Source of the DNA: Candidatus Eiseniibacteriota bacterium
Lineage (GTDB): Bacteria; Orphanbacterota; Orphanbacteria; Orphanbacterales; Orphanbacteraceae
Direction: 5' to 3'
DNA: 64,000 nt
Assembly: GCA_029262235.1 (NCBI GenBank)
Contig: JAJCZU010000003.1
Coordinates: 310,001-374,000, forward strand
Below, one piece after another: positions 24,404 to 34,366 of the stretch. The stretch's first letter is position 1. Each line of letters opens with the position of its first letter. The notes under the pieces are model-generated. The model did not search any database. It saw only the letters and a program-made list of their open reading frames with translations, and was not told the DNA's origin. Made by a program: the position numbers and the translations under genes.

Positions 24404-27400
24404 GGTCTCGCTTTCCGTCGTTGTAAGTCACTACGATTGACGCAAGATAAACGCCGCTGATGACGTTCTTCCCGTCGCCGTTTTCGCCCTGCCAGAAAAC
24501 TTCCACGAGGCCCGGCTCGCTGATCGTGCGCGTGATCGTTTTCACGGGAACGCCGAGCCCGGTAAAGATATCAATCGAAACGCGGCCTCCCCCGTGGCAA
24601 TAGAAAGCAATGGTCGTGCCGCCCGAGACCGCGAAGGGGTTCGGGTAGTTCCGCAGGCTCGTTTCAAACTGTTTGTCGACGAAGTACGTCAATCCGGACG
24701 GATTCGTGCCCGGATCGTCGAACGCGCGGGCCAGCAGAGCCACGTTTTCTTCCAGCACGACGGCATCTTCGACAATGCGGACGCGATACGACGCGACGTT
24801 CGGATTGTCGACCACGGTCCAGTCGACCGAGAGTGTCAGCGTGTCGCCCGGGGTGATCGGTTCGCCGTCGCTTGCGAAGTGCGCGACAAGGCGGTCGCTC
24901 GCGAGCGTCATGACGACTTCGTTTCCGTTCGAAGTACGCGCGGTGGCGTTCGCGATGATGTCAGCCGGCGCGATCACGCTGCCGTTCTCGTCTTCGAGCG
25001 CGATCGTGAAGCTTGCGAGGTGGAGGGTAACGTCACCCTGCTCGCCCGATGCGAGAATACCGACTGTCGCGCCGGACTCGACCGCGCCGCCCCCGACCGA
25101 CGTGGCAGGCAGCGAAGCGTCGAAGTACAGATCTACGCGGCTGGTTACTTCGCGAACGGCAAGGCCGGACGTTTTGATTGTGTCGACCGTAGTAACGAAG
25201 GAAACGGGAGTTCCGGCATTCGCGTCGGTCAGTTCGATCGCGGCGACAGGAATCGTGAATCGATAGTCCGCGCGGGGGGCGTCGGCTTTGAGATCGATCG
25301 ATAGAGCGATGTTGCGCGTTGAGCCCGGGCGAACAGGCAGCGGAACGTCGAGCGGGACCCGGAGCGCATTTCCCGAGAGTCCCGCGGCAGACGCGGCTCC
25401 GATCCGCGCGCCATCCTGGGTCAGGATGACCAGTTCTGTAAGATCCGCCATGGCGGTCGCGGCACCGTTCGTATCTGTAAGAGCGATCGTAATCGCATGC
25501 AGTGTCGCTGACGCGCCGTTTTCTTTCGGCACAGGTTCGAACACGACGTCGACGATCGGCACGGCGCGCGCGCCCTGAAACACGGGGTCGATCGGAACGC
25601 GATTCCGGGACCGTCCGGCGATTTCCGCAATGCGTTCCTGAATCGTCGTCGTGAATGGTTCATGCGCCGTAACGAGGAGGGGAAGCGAGTCCGACGCGGC
25701 GCTGCGAATCAGCACGAACGCGCTGTCGATACTACTGGCGCCGAGCACGGCGTCCGTTCGGACGTCGCCGCGGAGCGTGACGCGGATCGGGTTGTTCGCC
25801 GGGATGCCGAGCGCCGGAATCAGAGGCAGATAGAGCGTGTCGCCCTGCATCGACCAGCCCGATTCCGCAAAGTGGCGTACGTCACCTGCCCACACCGAGA
25901 GCGAGGCGTACGGGAATGTCGTGTCGGTCACGACGAGACAGAGGTTGTCTGCCAGAATGCTCGCTGTCTCTTCGGGGATGCCGGTGCTCGAAAGCGTGAG
26001 TTCGCCGATTGCGACATCGTTGCTTCCCCGGTTCACGGCTTCGGGCAACCGGTTCGCGGCCGCGACTTCGAGTCCGGACGGGGCGTTGAACAGCCCGACG
26101 ACTTCCGACAGATACGGAAGGTTACCCGACAGCGGGACTGATTCGTGCGAGTTCGCGTCATGAGCCTGCACGGCGTGGTCGCTTTCGAATCCGATCCGGA
26201 ACCGGGCGACGCTTGCGGAGTCGCTGATGTCGAACAGGAGGACCAGCGACGTGCCGCCTCCCGGCAGCACGCGGACCGTGTCCGTGAACGTGATCGTCAA
26301 TGTCGAGTCCGTGTTCTTCGCCAGCTCGCTTGTGCCGATCGTCGCACCCGTTCGCTGTACGGTCGCGCGACTGATTACGAGTGAGGGATCCAGTGTGACG
26401 CCGTCTTCGTCCGTCACCCGGAACTGAAGATCGTGAATTGCGATGTCGCTGCGCCCGGTGCCCGCGTCGTCCGCGTGTGAGCAGTCGAGCACGAACGCGC
26501 GGAGGTCCCGGAGCCCGCGCGTCACGGATGTCGGGATCGCGCTCACGACGCTGACGACCGTTCCGGTCGCGGGGTCCTGCACGAGAACCGGCGGAGACGT
26601 GCTCGCAAGCGATGTTTCGCTCCCGTTGCTGCCGTCGGCGGTCGCGTTCCCCGAGAACGTGACCGTGCCTGCAGAATCCGCGCGGACCGTCCAGACGAAG
26701 AGAGCCGTGTCGCCTGGCGCGAGTTCGTCGATGGTCTCCGTGTTCGGCACGGTGACCGACGCCGGACCGGTGATCGTGAACAGGTTCGGTTCGACCTCGA
26801 TCAGCGTGTCCATTTCGGTCGATATATTGATCGCGAACAGCGTGACGTCGAACGTCTGCCCCGCGCTGACGCGCCGCGGCGGCGTCATGAAGCGCGTGAA
26901 GAGCGGCGCGTCGGTAATCGTAAATTCGTCCGGGGCGTCGAACGGGGCGTCGATCGGACCGTCGTTGTCCGAGTCCATTTCGATACCGTCGAGAGCCAGC
27001 CGCACGCGTACGGTTCCCCCTTCGGGAGCACCGAGGGCGATCGCTCCGTGGATCTCGATCGGGACGCCGCCTGCCGGCACCGGAACATCGAAGCCGTCCC
27101 GGACCCACGCCAGTCCGTCCCAGACCAGATCGCCGACGTTCGCGCCGTTCGCGACGAGACGCAGCGAGGAGAAGGCCGTGTAGTCCGCCGATCCGGCGTT
27201 CACGATCTCGATCGCGTTCATGCGGTCCGCACCGCAGCCGTTCGAAGGGATCTGCGCCCGCAGCAGGAGCTGCTCCGCGCCGCCCGGTGCGATCGGGCCG
27301 TCGCCGAGAACGTCCGCGGCGATCTGCATCGTCGAAAATCCGTCGACGACGACCGGTGCCAGCGTTGCCGCGGGGAAGATGCCGGTCACGAATCGCGAGA

Positions 27401-30400
27401 GTCCGGTCTGGAAAGACTGCGCGGACGCGATCCGCATCGAGAGGACGTCGCCGTCGGACACGCACGTTGTCGCGATCGTTCCCTCGACCGAAAGAGTGCA
27501 GATCTTGCCGGGCGGAAGCGTCAGCGAGAATCCGTCGAGCAGTCCGAGGCCGCCCGCGATGTTCGTTTCGGTCAGGCTTTCGCGGCCACCCGCAGCGCCC
27601 TCACGATAGAGTCGCACGATCGAGAACGCCGAGTCCGCCGGAGAGGTCGACTCGTCGACGACCGCCAGACCGCGTATCGACACGGTGTCCGCATAGAGGT
27701 TCGAAAGCGTGAAACGTAACAGCGAGGTCTCGTATCCCGGCGGGACCGTTCGGTCCCCGGGTTCGTCCGTCTGGCTGAACAGAATGCGGTTCGCGGAGCC
27801 GATCGTTCGGCCGTTCGCAAGGCGCGCTTCGACGTCGATCGGGCCGTCGTTTCGAGACGTCATGTCCGCGCCGTCCACGGGGATTCCGAGGCGGATCGTC
27901 TGCGATTCGCGCGCGAACTCGGTGATGTCGACCGTCGCGAAAAGGCGTACGCCCCCCGGGGGTACGAAGACGCGTTCCGAAAGAGACCAGTACCCTTCGC
28001 CGATCCAGGCCGCATATCCGAGTCGCGTGTCGTCTCCCGCGCCGCGGTCGTAGACGCCGTCGCCGCCGTCCCGCCAGATGCTGACGCGGGAGATGTCGAG
28101 GTCGACTTCGGCGGTGCCGAAGTTCCTGATCGCGAGAGAGCGCAGTGTGTCGGATTCGTAGCCGTTCGACGGAAGATCGAGCACGAGTGCGAGTGAGTCG
28201 GCCGCGCCGCCCGCGATGTTCGGGCTGAACGGGGCGGACGTTCCGATCTGGGCCGCGATCATGCCGTCGACGAAATGGTCGCCCGGCGAGAACAGCGTGT
28301 CGGCGCCGAAGACGATCGTCCCCGGGCCGCAGTCGAACGAGAGCGTGTCGCCCGTGAACCAGGCGTCGACCTGCGTGCCGTCCGGCACGTGCATCAAAGA
28401 AACGTCGGCGGTCGTCAACAGCGAAAGCGTATCTTCCGGCGCAAGCATGAGGTCCGTGTTCGCGAACGTCAGAGATCCGCCCGTGAAGCGGCCCGTCGCG
28501 ATAGTAGTGTCGGACGCGTCGACGAGCCCGTCACGATTGCGGTCGTGCACGAGTCGCACCGCCGTCAGCACACTGTCGCGTTCGCTCTGGGTTCCCGTTC
28601 CGTCCGTCGCGTTCCGGGCCGTGACCGATGCCAGCGTACGATTCGTTTCGTACAGGTTCACGATTTCGAGATGAGCCAGAATGACGTCTTCCGCGCCGGG
28701 CGGGTGAATTGCACCCTCGATTCCCTCTGTACTGACGAACACGTAGGGCGGCGCGATCTGGAGAGCGTTCTTCTTTGCCGTGTACGTCGTAGCGAGCGGC
28801 AGCCCTGCTTCATTCTCGCCGTCGACGAGGAACGTGAGCGCATAAGACCCCGCGGTCCAGTCCGTCGGGATGGTCCTGATTTCGAATCGCGCGGTGCTTC
28901 CGGACCCACCGGCAGGCAGGCTTACCGCTTCGAGCAGATCGGCCTCGACCGTGGTCACGCCGTTGTCGATCACGAGCCGCGTGCCGGTTCGCAGGATCAG
29001 GTCTTCGGTGCCTTCGTTCCGAAGCTGGATCACGAAACCCGCCGACTGCCCCGGGCGCATCTTGCCCGGGAAGAACGACCGGGCCACGTCGTCGAGCTGA
29101 AGCCCCGAAAGCACGATCCAGTCGCCGGTCACGTCCGGCGCGAGGTCCGCGACCGGCAGCCCCGTCGCCTCCAGTTCCCCGACCGCGCTCGCCCCGATCG
29201 TGACGACCTCGTCCGTTTCGGCCGTTCCGAGGACGTCGACGAAGAACGTCAGCGTGTCGGACTCGCCGTTGGCGAGCGTGTGATCTTTGGACGGGGCTTC
29301 ACTGGTCAGGTACTGGCCCGTCACGCCTCGGCCCGCGATATGGAAATACATGGAGACGGTGATTCCGTTTATGCGGTCGCCCGACTCGTTCGTCATTGCA
29401 ACTCGCACCGGAATGCCGGTCTCGCCCTGGATCACGGTCGCGCGGTCTTCGAGTACGGCAGTGATGCGCAGCCCGGACCCGTCGAAGACGATCGCTGTCG
29501 CCGTGTCCGCGAGTGACCCGACCGTGGCGACGATTCCCGTGGTCCCGACGGTGTCGGCGTGGAAGAGGCCGCTCGAATCGATCGACCCCGCAATGCCCGT
29601 CGAAGTCCAGGCAACCGCGCCGGAAGTCTCGTTGCCGTCCGCGTCGCGAAGCGTTGCCGTGAAGGTCGAATCGCTGCCAACGCCGGTCAGCATTGTGTCA
29701 GGCGTTACGGCGATCGTAGCGACAACGCCTGGGGTCACGGCAATCGGACCCGAGGCGATCGTCGTATCGTTCCAGGTCGCGGTCACCGTGTCGGTTCCCA
29801 CTGTCGTCGCGTCGAAGAACCCGGACACCGGGCTGATGGTGCCGATCGAAACGCCGCCTCCCCAGGAGACGCTGTCGAGAGAGACCGGATTCCCGAACGC
29901 GTCGGCGCCGGCGAGCAGGAAGGAGAAGACGTCGTCCGCTGTGACCGTCGTGTCATGCGGCGTAATGGTGAACACGACCGGTGTTCCGGGTGTTACGAAG
30001 ACTGCGGACGAGTCGGCGATCGAACCGAGTGAGGCCGAAGGGCGCGCAAGCCCCGCTGTCGTTCCGACGTAGTTGCCGGAGCCGTCGATGACGCCCACGT
30101 CCGTCGCCCAGGAAACAGTCGTGTCGACCGTGTTCCCCTGCGCGTCCGTTACGCTTGCCGTGAATGAAACGGTGTCCCCGGCTGCGGCACCGGTGCTGTC
30201 CGGCAGCACGTCGAGACTGACGGCGGTTCCGGGGACGACCGCGAACCAGACCGTGTCGGCGATGGCGCCGGTATCGGCGACCACGGCGCCGAACCCGGCC
30301 GTACCGCCGGTGAAAGAGCCGCCTGCATCGATCGATCCGATTCCGCCGAGCACCGTCCATGACGGTGTGAGGGCGATGGGGAATCCGAGCGCGTCGTAGC

Positions 30401-33400
30401 CGGTCGCCGTGAAAACGAGTGTCGTGTCGGACGAGAGCGTATCGGGAGCGGGCGCGATTACGATGCTCACAAGCGGGCCCGGCACGATCGAGACGGCCGC
30501 GAAGGCCATGATACTCTCCGCTTCCGCCCGCACTTCCCCAAGTCCGACGCTCGCCGACACGAAAACGCCGGTCGTGTCGATCGAACCGAGTGCTGTCGGT
30601 TCGCTCCATGTGAAGGGGGGCGTGAAGACGTTGCTGTCTGCGTCCATCGCCGTTGCGCTGAACGCGATCGAGTCGGTGACGACGATCGTGTCGATTGCAG
30701 GCACGATCTGGATCGAGGCGACTGCGCCCCGCGTGACCGTTACGTCGGCCGTATCGGTATGCGCGCCGCGCACAGCGATGACCAGTCCGGAGCCGACCGT
30801 GGTCGGGTCGAACGTTCCGTCCGTCTGGATCGTTCCGATTCCGCCGACCACGCTCCAGGTCGGTGATACGGGGGACGTCGACGCGTCGTTGTAATAGCCC
30901 GTGGCGCCGAACGCGATCGACGAGTCGGTCGTCGTCAGAACGGGAGACGGCACGATCACGATGCTGTCGAGGAGGGCCGAAGTGATATCCAGCGTTGCGG
31001 AGTCGCCGACCCCGCTGAAGAATGCCGCGACGGTATCGACGCCGGTCGCGGTGCAGACGAATGATCCCGCGCCGAAGTAGGTCGAGAACCCGTGATTCGA
31101 CCACCAGGACCCGCCTGTCATGGGCGTGATTTCGTTGTTGTCCGCGTCGAAACCGCGGGCGATGTAGGTCACCGTGTCGCCGACGGAAGCGCTCTGGTAG
31201 CTCGGCGACAGATTGACGCGTGCGAGCGCGCCGACCGTGACGAAAACGTCCGCGGTATCGAAGAGCCCGGCCGTTTCGGCGATGACGATCCCCGAGCCGG
31301 TTTTCGTCGCGTCGAACAGGCCCGTGCTGTCGATCGTGCCGATGCCCCCTTCGGTTCGCCAGAGCGCGGAAACGGCGCCGCTCGACGCGTCGGAATAGTA
31401 TCCGGTCGCCGTGAACGTGATCGAAGAGTCCGCGCTGAGAGAGCTGGAGTCGGGCGTGATCACGATGCTGTCGAGCGTTGCTGCCAGGATCGACAGCGAA
31501 GCCGTGTCGGAGCGGGCGTTCATTGCGAATACGATGTATTCGAAACCGGTCGCGTCCGCTTCGAACGCGCCGCCGCCGAGCGATGTCGCGAGGCCGTTCG
31601 GCGCCCACCACGATCCGAGCGATGAGTCGAGCGCGGTGCCGATCGTGTCGAACGCCTGCGCCGTGTAATAGACCGTGTCGCCGGGGAACGCCGTGAGGCT
31701 GTCGGGCGTGATCACGACGGTTCGCGCGGCTCCGGCCGTGACCGTCACGGTCGCGTTTCCCTTGATGGGGCCTACAGCGGCCCGTACGGTGCCGGTACCG
31801 ACGTTAGTGGGCGTAAAGAGGCCGCCGAAAGTAACCCAGCCGATGCCGCCCTGTACGTTCCAGACCGGATTGATCGCGACCGGGTTCCCGTGTTCGTCGT
31901 AGCCGCTTGCATAATACTGGCGCGTTGAATCGGCGGACACGGTGTCCGGTGACGGCGTTACGAGAATGCTGTCCAGCGCGTCCGCGACGACGATCACGCG
32001 GGACGAATCGGTCTGTCCGCCATAGGCGGCCCACACGTAGGTCGTTCCTGCCGTTGTCGTCGCGAACTCGCCGTCGTCGACCGTGCCGAGCCCCCTCGGC
32101 TCGCTCCACGTCACGTCCTCCGGATCGGGATAGAAGAAGTTCGAGTCGGCATCCATGACGCCCGCGAGAAAGAGGGCGTCTTCGTCCGCGACGACGAGCG
32201 TGTCGGACGGCGAGAGCAGGAGATCGACCCACGATCCGTAGCCGACGGTGACCGTGGCCGTGTCGGCGAGCGCACCTTCCGACACGATGACCCTGCCGCT
32301 TCCGACCGTGTTCGGATTGAAGACGCCCGCCGAGTCGATCGTGCCGATCCCGCCCGCGACGTTCCAGGTTGCCGTGTGAGAAACGGTGGTGTCCGAAAAG
32401 ATCGCGTCGAAATCGATGATCGAGTCGGTCGTCACGCTCGCCGAGGCGGGCGTGATCGTGACGCTGGCTTTCACGTCCGCGACATCGACCCTGAGCTGGT
32501 CCCAGTCGCCGGGCGTGCCGTTCGCCTCACCCTCGGGCACGATCTGCCAGGTGGACCGGCTCGTATTGCCCACCCGCGGATGAAACCAGATGCCGCCGAG
32601 GCTGGGAGTCGTCGGCGTGTTGACGGCCATGTCGATCTCGAGGCGGCCGTCGAACGACAGCTCGAACCACGTGTTCAGGACGACCGCATTCGGGCCGCTC
32701 GCGTCGTTGTACTGGCCGAAGGGCGAGCCCCAGCGACGCACTGCGACGACTTCGTCGAGCGTGAATCCCGCCGGCATGTCGATGTAGAAGATGTCGACCC
32801 CGTCGTCCCCGAAACCGAAGTCGAGGTCGATCGAAAGAGTCAGCGTGTCAAGAGTGCTCTTGATAAGCGTGTACGGTTCGATTTCGCCGACCACGCTGTC
32901 GATGACGGAAGTCGTAAAGCTCAGCGAGTCGTAGTAGACAATCACTTTCGGGTGCAGTGTCGTGTCGCTCTCTTCCGTAGACCAGGCCTCGACGTACTGG
33001 CCGTTTCCGGTGGTCGGGTCGATGAAACCGGTCGCCTGTCCGAGGACGAGCCCGAAGTTCGTGCTCGTGTCGGCCGCCCACGCTTCGAAGATGTTCGTGA
33101 TGTCGATCGAAAGCGCCGTATCCGCGGGCGTGACATTGAACCTGGACACCATCGACGAGTCGAACGTGCCGCCCGGATTCGTCCACGGGATTCCGCTGTC
33201 GCGATGGATCCACGAAATGTCGAAGCCGGCGACGGCCCCGCCTTCCTGGAACTCTTCGAGCAGAGGGTAGGCATCGTAAAGCTGCGTGCTCGCCAGGTTG
33301 TTGTCTTTCAGAGGCCATCGGAGCTCTACGGCAGCGATATCCTTGAGCTTCGTGAATCGATCGAGGCCGAATCGCAGTACGCCGCGGTTCGTGTCGTTCT

Positions 33401-34244
33401 GAAATCCCATCGTTACGTAGTCGCGATCGGGATGGCTGTGCGTGACATCCGTCCCCTCGATATAGGAGTCGCGCGTAAACGTACTCTGCAGCACGACACA
33501 GGAACTGTCGCCCGTGGCAGGTTTGATCACCGGCGCGTACGAAACGATCAGATAGGGATGCTCGGACGTCGTGCCGCTCGAGCTTGCCGTGATCCTGATG
33601 CCGTGGTCGTCGTAGTTCCACGCAGGCTGCGCGAAGTAGAGCGAGTCGCCGAGAATGAGCCCGTGATTCTTCGACGTATCCGCAACCCACGCCTGGAACT
33701 GCGTCGTGATGTCGAGCACGAGACTGTCGTGCCAGGTTTCCACGGTTGTTCGTGAGAGCTTGCCCGGATCCCAGCTCCCGCCGGGAACGGACCACGGGAT
33801 TCCGTTCATGCGATCGTTCCAGGAGACGTCGTACCCGTTCGTTCCGGTGCCCTCGATGAATCGCTCCGCGAGCGAGTACGCGTGCAGGTCCATCGGAGCG
33901 TCGTCGAGGTAGTTGTCGTTGATCTTCAGTACCAGCAGCACCGACGTCACGGTACCCGGGTTCGGAACGAGGCTCGTTTCAAAGCGGAAGACGCCGCGTT
34001 TCAAATCGTCGTTGTTGAAACCGACTCGGAAGTTGTTGTTGTCGCCGAGGCTGTTGTTCGGATTGTCGCGGTTGATATGCGCGTCGTCCGTAAACGCCGA
34101 GTCGAGGGCGACGATGACGGGCTGCGCATCGGAGGGCGAAGGAAGTGACATCGCAAGGCAGCATGCTAGGAATAGAGCACGCGAAAACTTCCGGACGCCT
34201 GCCCGCGAACTGCCAGCCATGATCTGTATGAGATTCCTGGACAT
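24372..34244 (-). CDS. giant secreted multi-domain surface protein 2 (DNRLRE, 12 BIG2 repeats, FlgD-like CTD)
   Basis: 3,290 residues. Signal peptide to about residue 40 (SLPSPSDA|Q). Two DNRLRE-type beta-sandwich domains (about 45-235 and 245-440), a cohesin-like beta module (about 455-590), then 12 bacterial Ig-like BIG2 repeats (about 590-1585), each opening like LDSIVITPDSSSLSADSSITF. Residues 1590-3190 are further beta-rich modules, including TNESGDRINGITVSMYF and VIQLRNEGTEDLIL (CARDB-like). The last 90 residues carry RNYPNPF ... ISGVYLAS ... HKIAVLN, a FlgD-Ig-like/type IX sorting-like domain. It is a likely adhesin or surface fibre. The paralogue lies 122 nt upstream. Start is the ATG at 34244; 34208 is an alternative. 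Confidence 0.9.
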   Translation of the reverse strand: MSRNLIQIMAGSSRAGVRKFSRALFLACCLAMSLPSPSDAQPVIVALDSAFTDDAHINRDNPNNSLGDNNNFRVGFNNDDLKRGVFRFETSLVPNPGTVTSVLLVLKINDNYLDDAPMDLHAYSLAERFIEGTGTNGYDVSWNDRMNGIPWSVPGGSWDPGKLSRTTVETWHDSLVLDITTQFQAWVADTSKNHGLILGDSLYFAQPAWNYDDHGIRITASSSGTTSEHPYLIVSYAPVIKPATGDSSCVVLQSTFTRDSYIEGTDVTHSHPDRDYVTMGFQNDTNRGVLRFGLDRFTKLKDIAAVELRWPLKDNNLASTQLYDAYPLLEEFQEGGAVAGFDISWIHRDSGIPWTNPGGTFDSSMVSRFNVTPADTALSIDITNIFEAWAADTSTNFGLVLGQATGFIDPTTGNGQYVEAWSTEESDTTLHPKVIVYYDSLSFTTSVIDSVVGEIEPYTLIKSTLDTLTLSIDLDFGFGDDGVDIFYIDMPAGFTLDEVVAVRRWGSPFGQYNDASGPNAVVLNTWFELSFDGRLEIDMAVNTPTTPSLGGIWFHPRVGNTSRSTWQIVPEGEANGTPGDWDQLRVDVADVKASVTITPASASVTTDSIIDFDAIFSDTTVSHTATWNVAGGIGTIDSAGVFNPNTVGSGRVIVSEGALADTATVTVGYGSWVDLLLSPSDTLVVADEDALFLAGVMDADSNFFYPDPEDVTWSEPRGLGTVDDGEFATTTAGTTYVWAAYGGQTDSSRVIVVADALDSILVTPSPDTVSADSTRQYYASGYDEHGNPVAINPVWNVQGGIGWVTFGGLFTPTNVGTGTVRAAVGPIKGNATVTVTAGAARTVVITPDSLTAFPGDTVYYTAQAFDTIGTALDSSLGSWWAPNGLATSLGGGAFEADATGFEYIVFAMNARSDTASLSILAATLDSIVITPDSSSLSADSSITFTATGYYSDASSGAVSALWRTEGGIGTIDSTGLFDATKTGSGIVIAETAGLFDTADVFVTVGALARVNLSPSYQSASVGDTVTYIARGFDADNNEITPMTGGSWWSNHGFSTYFGAGSFVCTATGVDTVAAFFSGVGDSATLDITSALLDSIVIVPSPVLTTTDSSIAFGATGYYNDASTSPVSPTWSVVGGIGTIQTDGTFDPTTVGSGLVIAVRGAHTDTADVTVTRGAVASIQIVPAIDTIVVTDSIAFSATAMDADSNVFTPPFTWSEPTALGSIDTTGVFVSASVGLGEVRAEAESIMAFAAVSIVPGPLVSIVIAPAPDTLSSDTTLVFTATGYDALGFPIALTPSWTVLGGIGSIDAGGSFTGGTAGFGAVVADTGAIADTVWFAVVPGTAVSLDVLPDSTGAAAGDTVSFTASVTDAQGNTVDTTVSWATDVGVIDGSGNYVGTTAGLARPSASLGSIADSSAVFVTPGTPVVFTITPHDTTVTADDVFSFLLAGADAFGNPVSLDSVSWGGGVSIGTISPVSGFFDATTVGTDTVTATWNDTTIASGPIAVTPGVVATIAVTPDTMLTGVGSDSTFTATLRDADGNETSGAVAWTSTGIAGSIDSSGLFHADTVGTTGIVATVGSLADTATAIVFDGSGLRITAVLEDRATVIQGETGIPVRVAMTNESGDRINGITVSMYFHIAGRGVTGQYLTSEAPSKDHTLANGESDTLTFFVDVLGTAETDEVVTIGASAVGELEATGLPVADLAPDVTGDWIVLSGLQLDDVARSFFPGKMRPGQSAGFVIQLRNEGTEDLILRTGTRLVIDNGVTTVEADLLEAVSLPAGGSGSTARFEIRTIPTDWTAGSYALTFLVDGENEAGLPLATTYTAKKNALQIAPPYVFVSTEGIEGAIHPPGAEDVILAHLEIVNLYETNRTLASVTARNATDGTGTQSERDSVLTAVRLVHDRNRDGLVDASDTTIATGRFTGGSLTFANTDLMLAPEDTLSLLTTADVSLMHVPDGTQVDAWFTGDTLSFDCGPGTIVFGADTLFSPGDHFVDGMIAAQIGTSAPFSPNIAGGAADSLALVLDLPSNGYESDTLRSLAIRNFGTAEVDLDISRVSIWRDGGDGVYDRGAGDDTRLGYAAWIGEGYWSLSERVFVPPGGVRLFATVDITEFARESQTIRLGIPVDGADMTSRNDGPIDVEARLANGRTIGSANRILFSQTDEPGDRTVPPGYETSLLRFTLSNLYADTVSIRGLAVVDESTSPADSAFSIVRLYREGAAGGRESLTETNIAGGLGLLDGFSLTLPPGKICTLSVEGTIATTCVSDGDVLSMRIASAQSFQTGLSRFVTGIFPAATLAPVVVDGFSTMQIAADVLGDGPIAPGGAEQLLLRAQIPSNGCGADRMNAIEIVNAGSADYTAFSSLRLVANGANVGDLVWDGLAWVRDGFDVPVPAGGVPIEIHGAIALGAPEGGTVRVRLALDGIEMDSDNDGPIDAPFDAPDEFTITDAPLFTRFMTPPRRVSAGQTFDVTLFAINISTEMDTLIEVEPNLFTITGPASVTVPNTETIDELAPGDTALFVWTVRADSAGTVTFSGNATADGSNGSETSLASTSPPVLVQDPATGTVVSVVSAIPTSVTRGLRDLRAFVLDCSHADDAGTGRSDIAIHDLQFRVTDEDGVTLDPSLVISRATVQRTGATIGTSELAKNTDSTLTITFTDTVRVLPGGGTSLVLLFDISDSASVARFRIGFESDHAVQAHDANSHESVPLSGNLPYLSEVVGLFNAPSGLEVAAANRLPEAVNRGSNDVAIGELTLSSTGIPEETASILADNLCLVVTDTTFPYASLSVWAGDVRHFAESGWSMQGDTLYLPLIPALGIPANNPIRVTLRGDVRTDAVLGASSIDSAFVLIRSAASDSLPLLVTAHEPFTTTIQERIAEIAGRSRNRVPIDPVFQGARAVPIVDVVFEPVPKENGASATLHAITIALTDTNGAATAMADLTELVILTQDGARIGAASAAGLSGNALRVPLDVPLPVRPGSTRNIALSIDLKADAPRADYRFTIPVAAIELTDANAGTPVSFVTTVDTIKTSGLAVREVTSRVDLYFDASLPATSVGGGAVESGATVGILASGEQGDVTLHLASFTIALEDENGSVIAPADIIANATARTSNGNEVVMTLASDRLVAHFASDGEPITPGDTLTLSVDWTVVDNPNVASYRVRIVEDAVVLEENVALLARAFDDPGTNPSGLTYFVDKQFETSLRNYPNPFAVSGGTTIAFYCHGGGRVSIDIFTGLGVPVKTITRTISEPGLVEVFWQGENGDGKNVISGVYLASIVVTYNDGKRDHAIHKIAVLN
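29490..32475 (-). repeat. 12 BIG2 Ig-like repeats in giant protein 2
   Basis: Twelve units of 78-95 residues (235-285 nt) share an opening of the type (L/V)xSIxIxPxxxxxxxDS and a middle G(G/L)IGxIDxxGxF. They are diverged rather than identical, so copy number was probably gained over long time. The paralogue has four. Confidence 0.8.
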
Positions 34245-34332
34245 ACTTCGCCTTCACTCCTCTTGCTGAGTATCGGCAAAACGCCTGTAATGCTTACGAT
34301 TAGAGCGAATCAGGCAGCATGGCTTACAGCTT

Positions 34333-34350
34333 GAGCGGACAGGGCCGCTC
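34333..34350. other. small hairpin between the two giant genes
   Basis: GAGCGG (34333-34338) and CCGCTC (34345-34350) form a 6-bp stem with a 6-base loop inside the 122-bp gap. No U-tract follows on the - strand, so it should not block read-through; I see no convincing promoter in this gap. Confidence 0.35.
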
Positions 34351-34366
34351 CGTTTGGAAGGCGCGG

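Noticed and set aside
34245-34366. Separate promoter for giant protein 2
   Set aside because: No -35/-10 pair or GG-N10-GC element on the - strand is convincing, so read-through from giant 1 is the simpler view.
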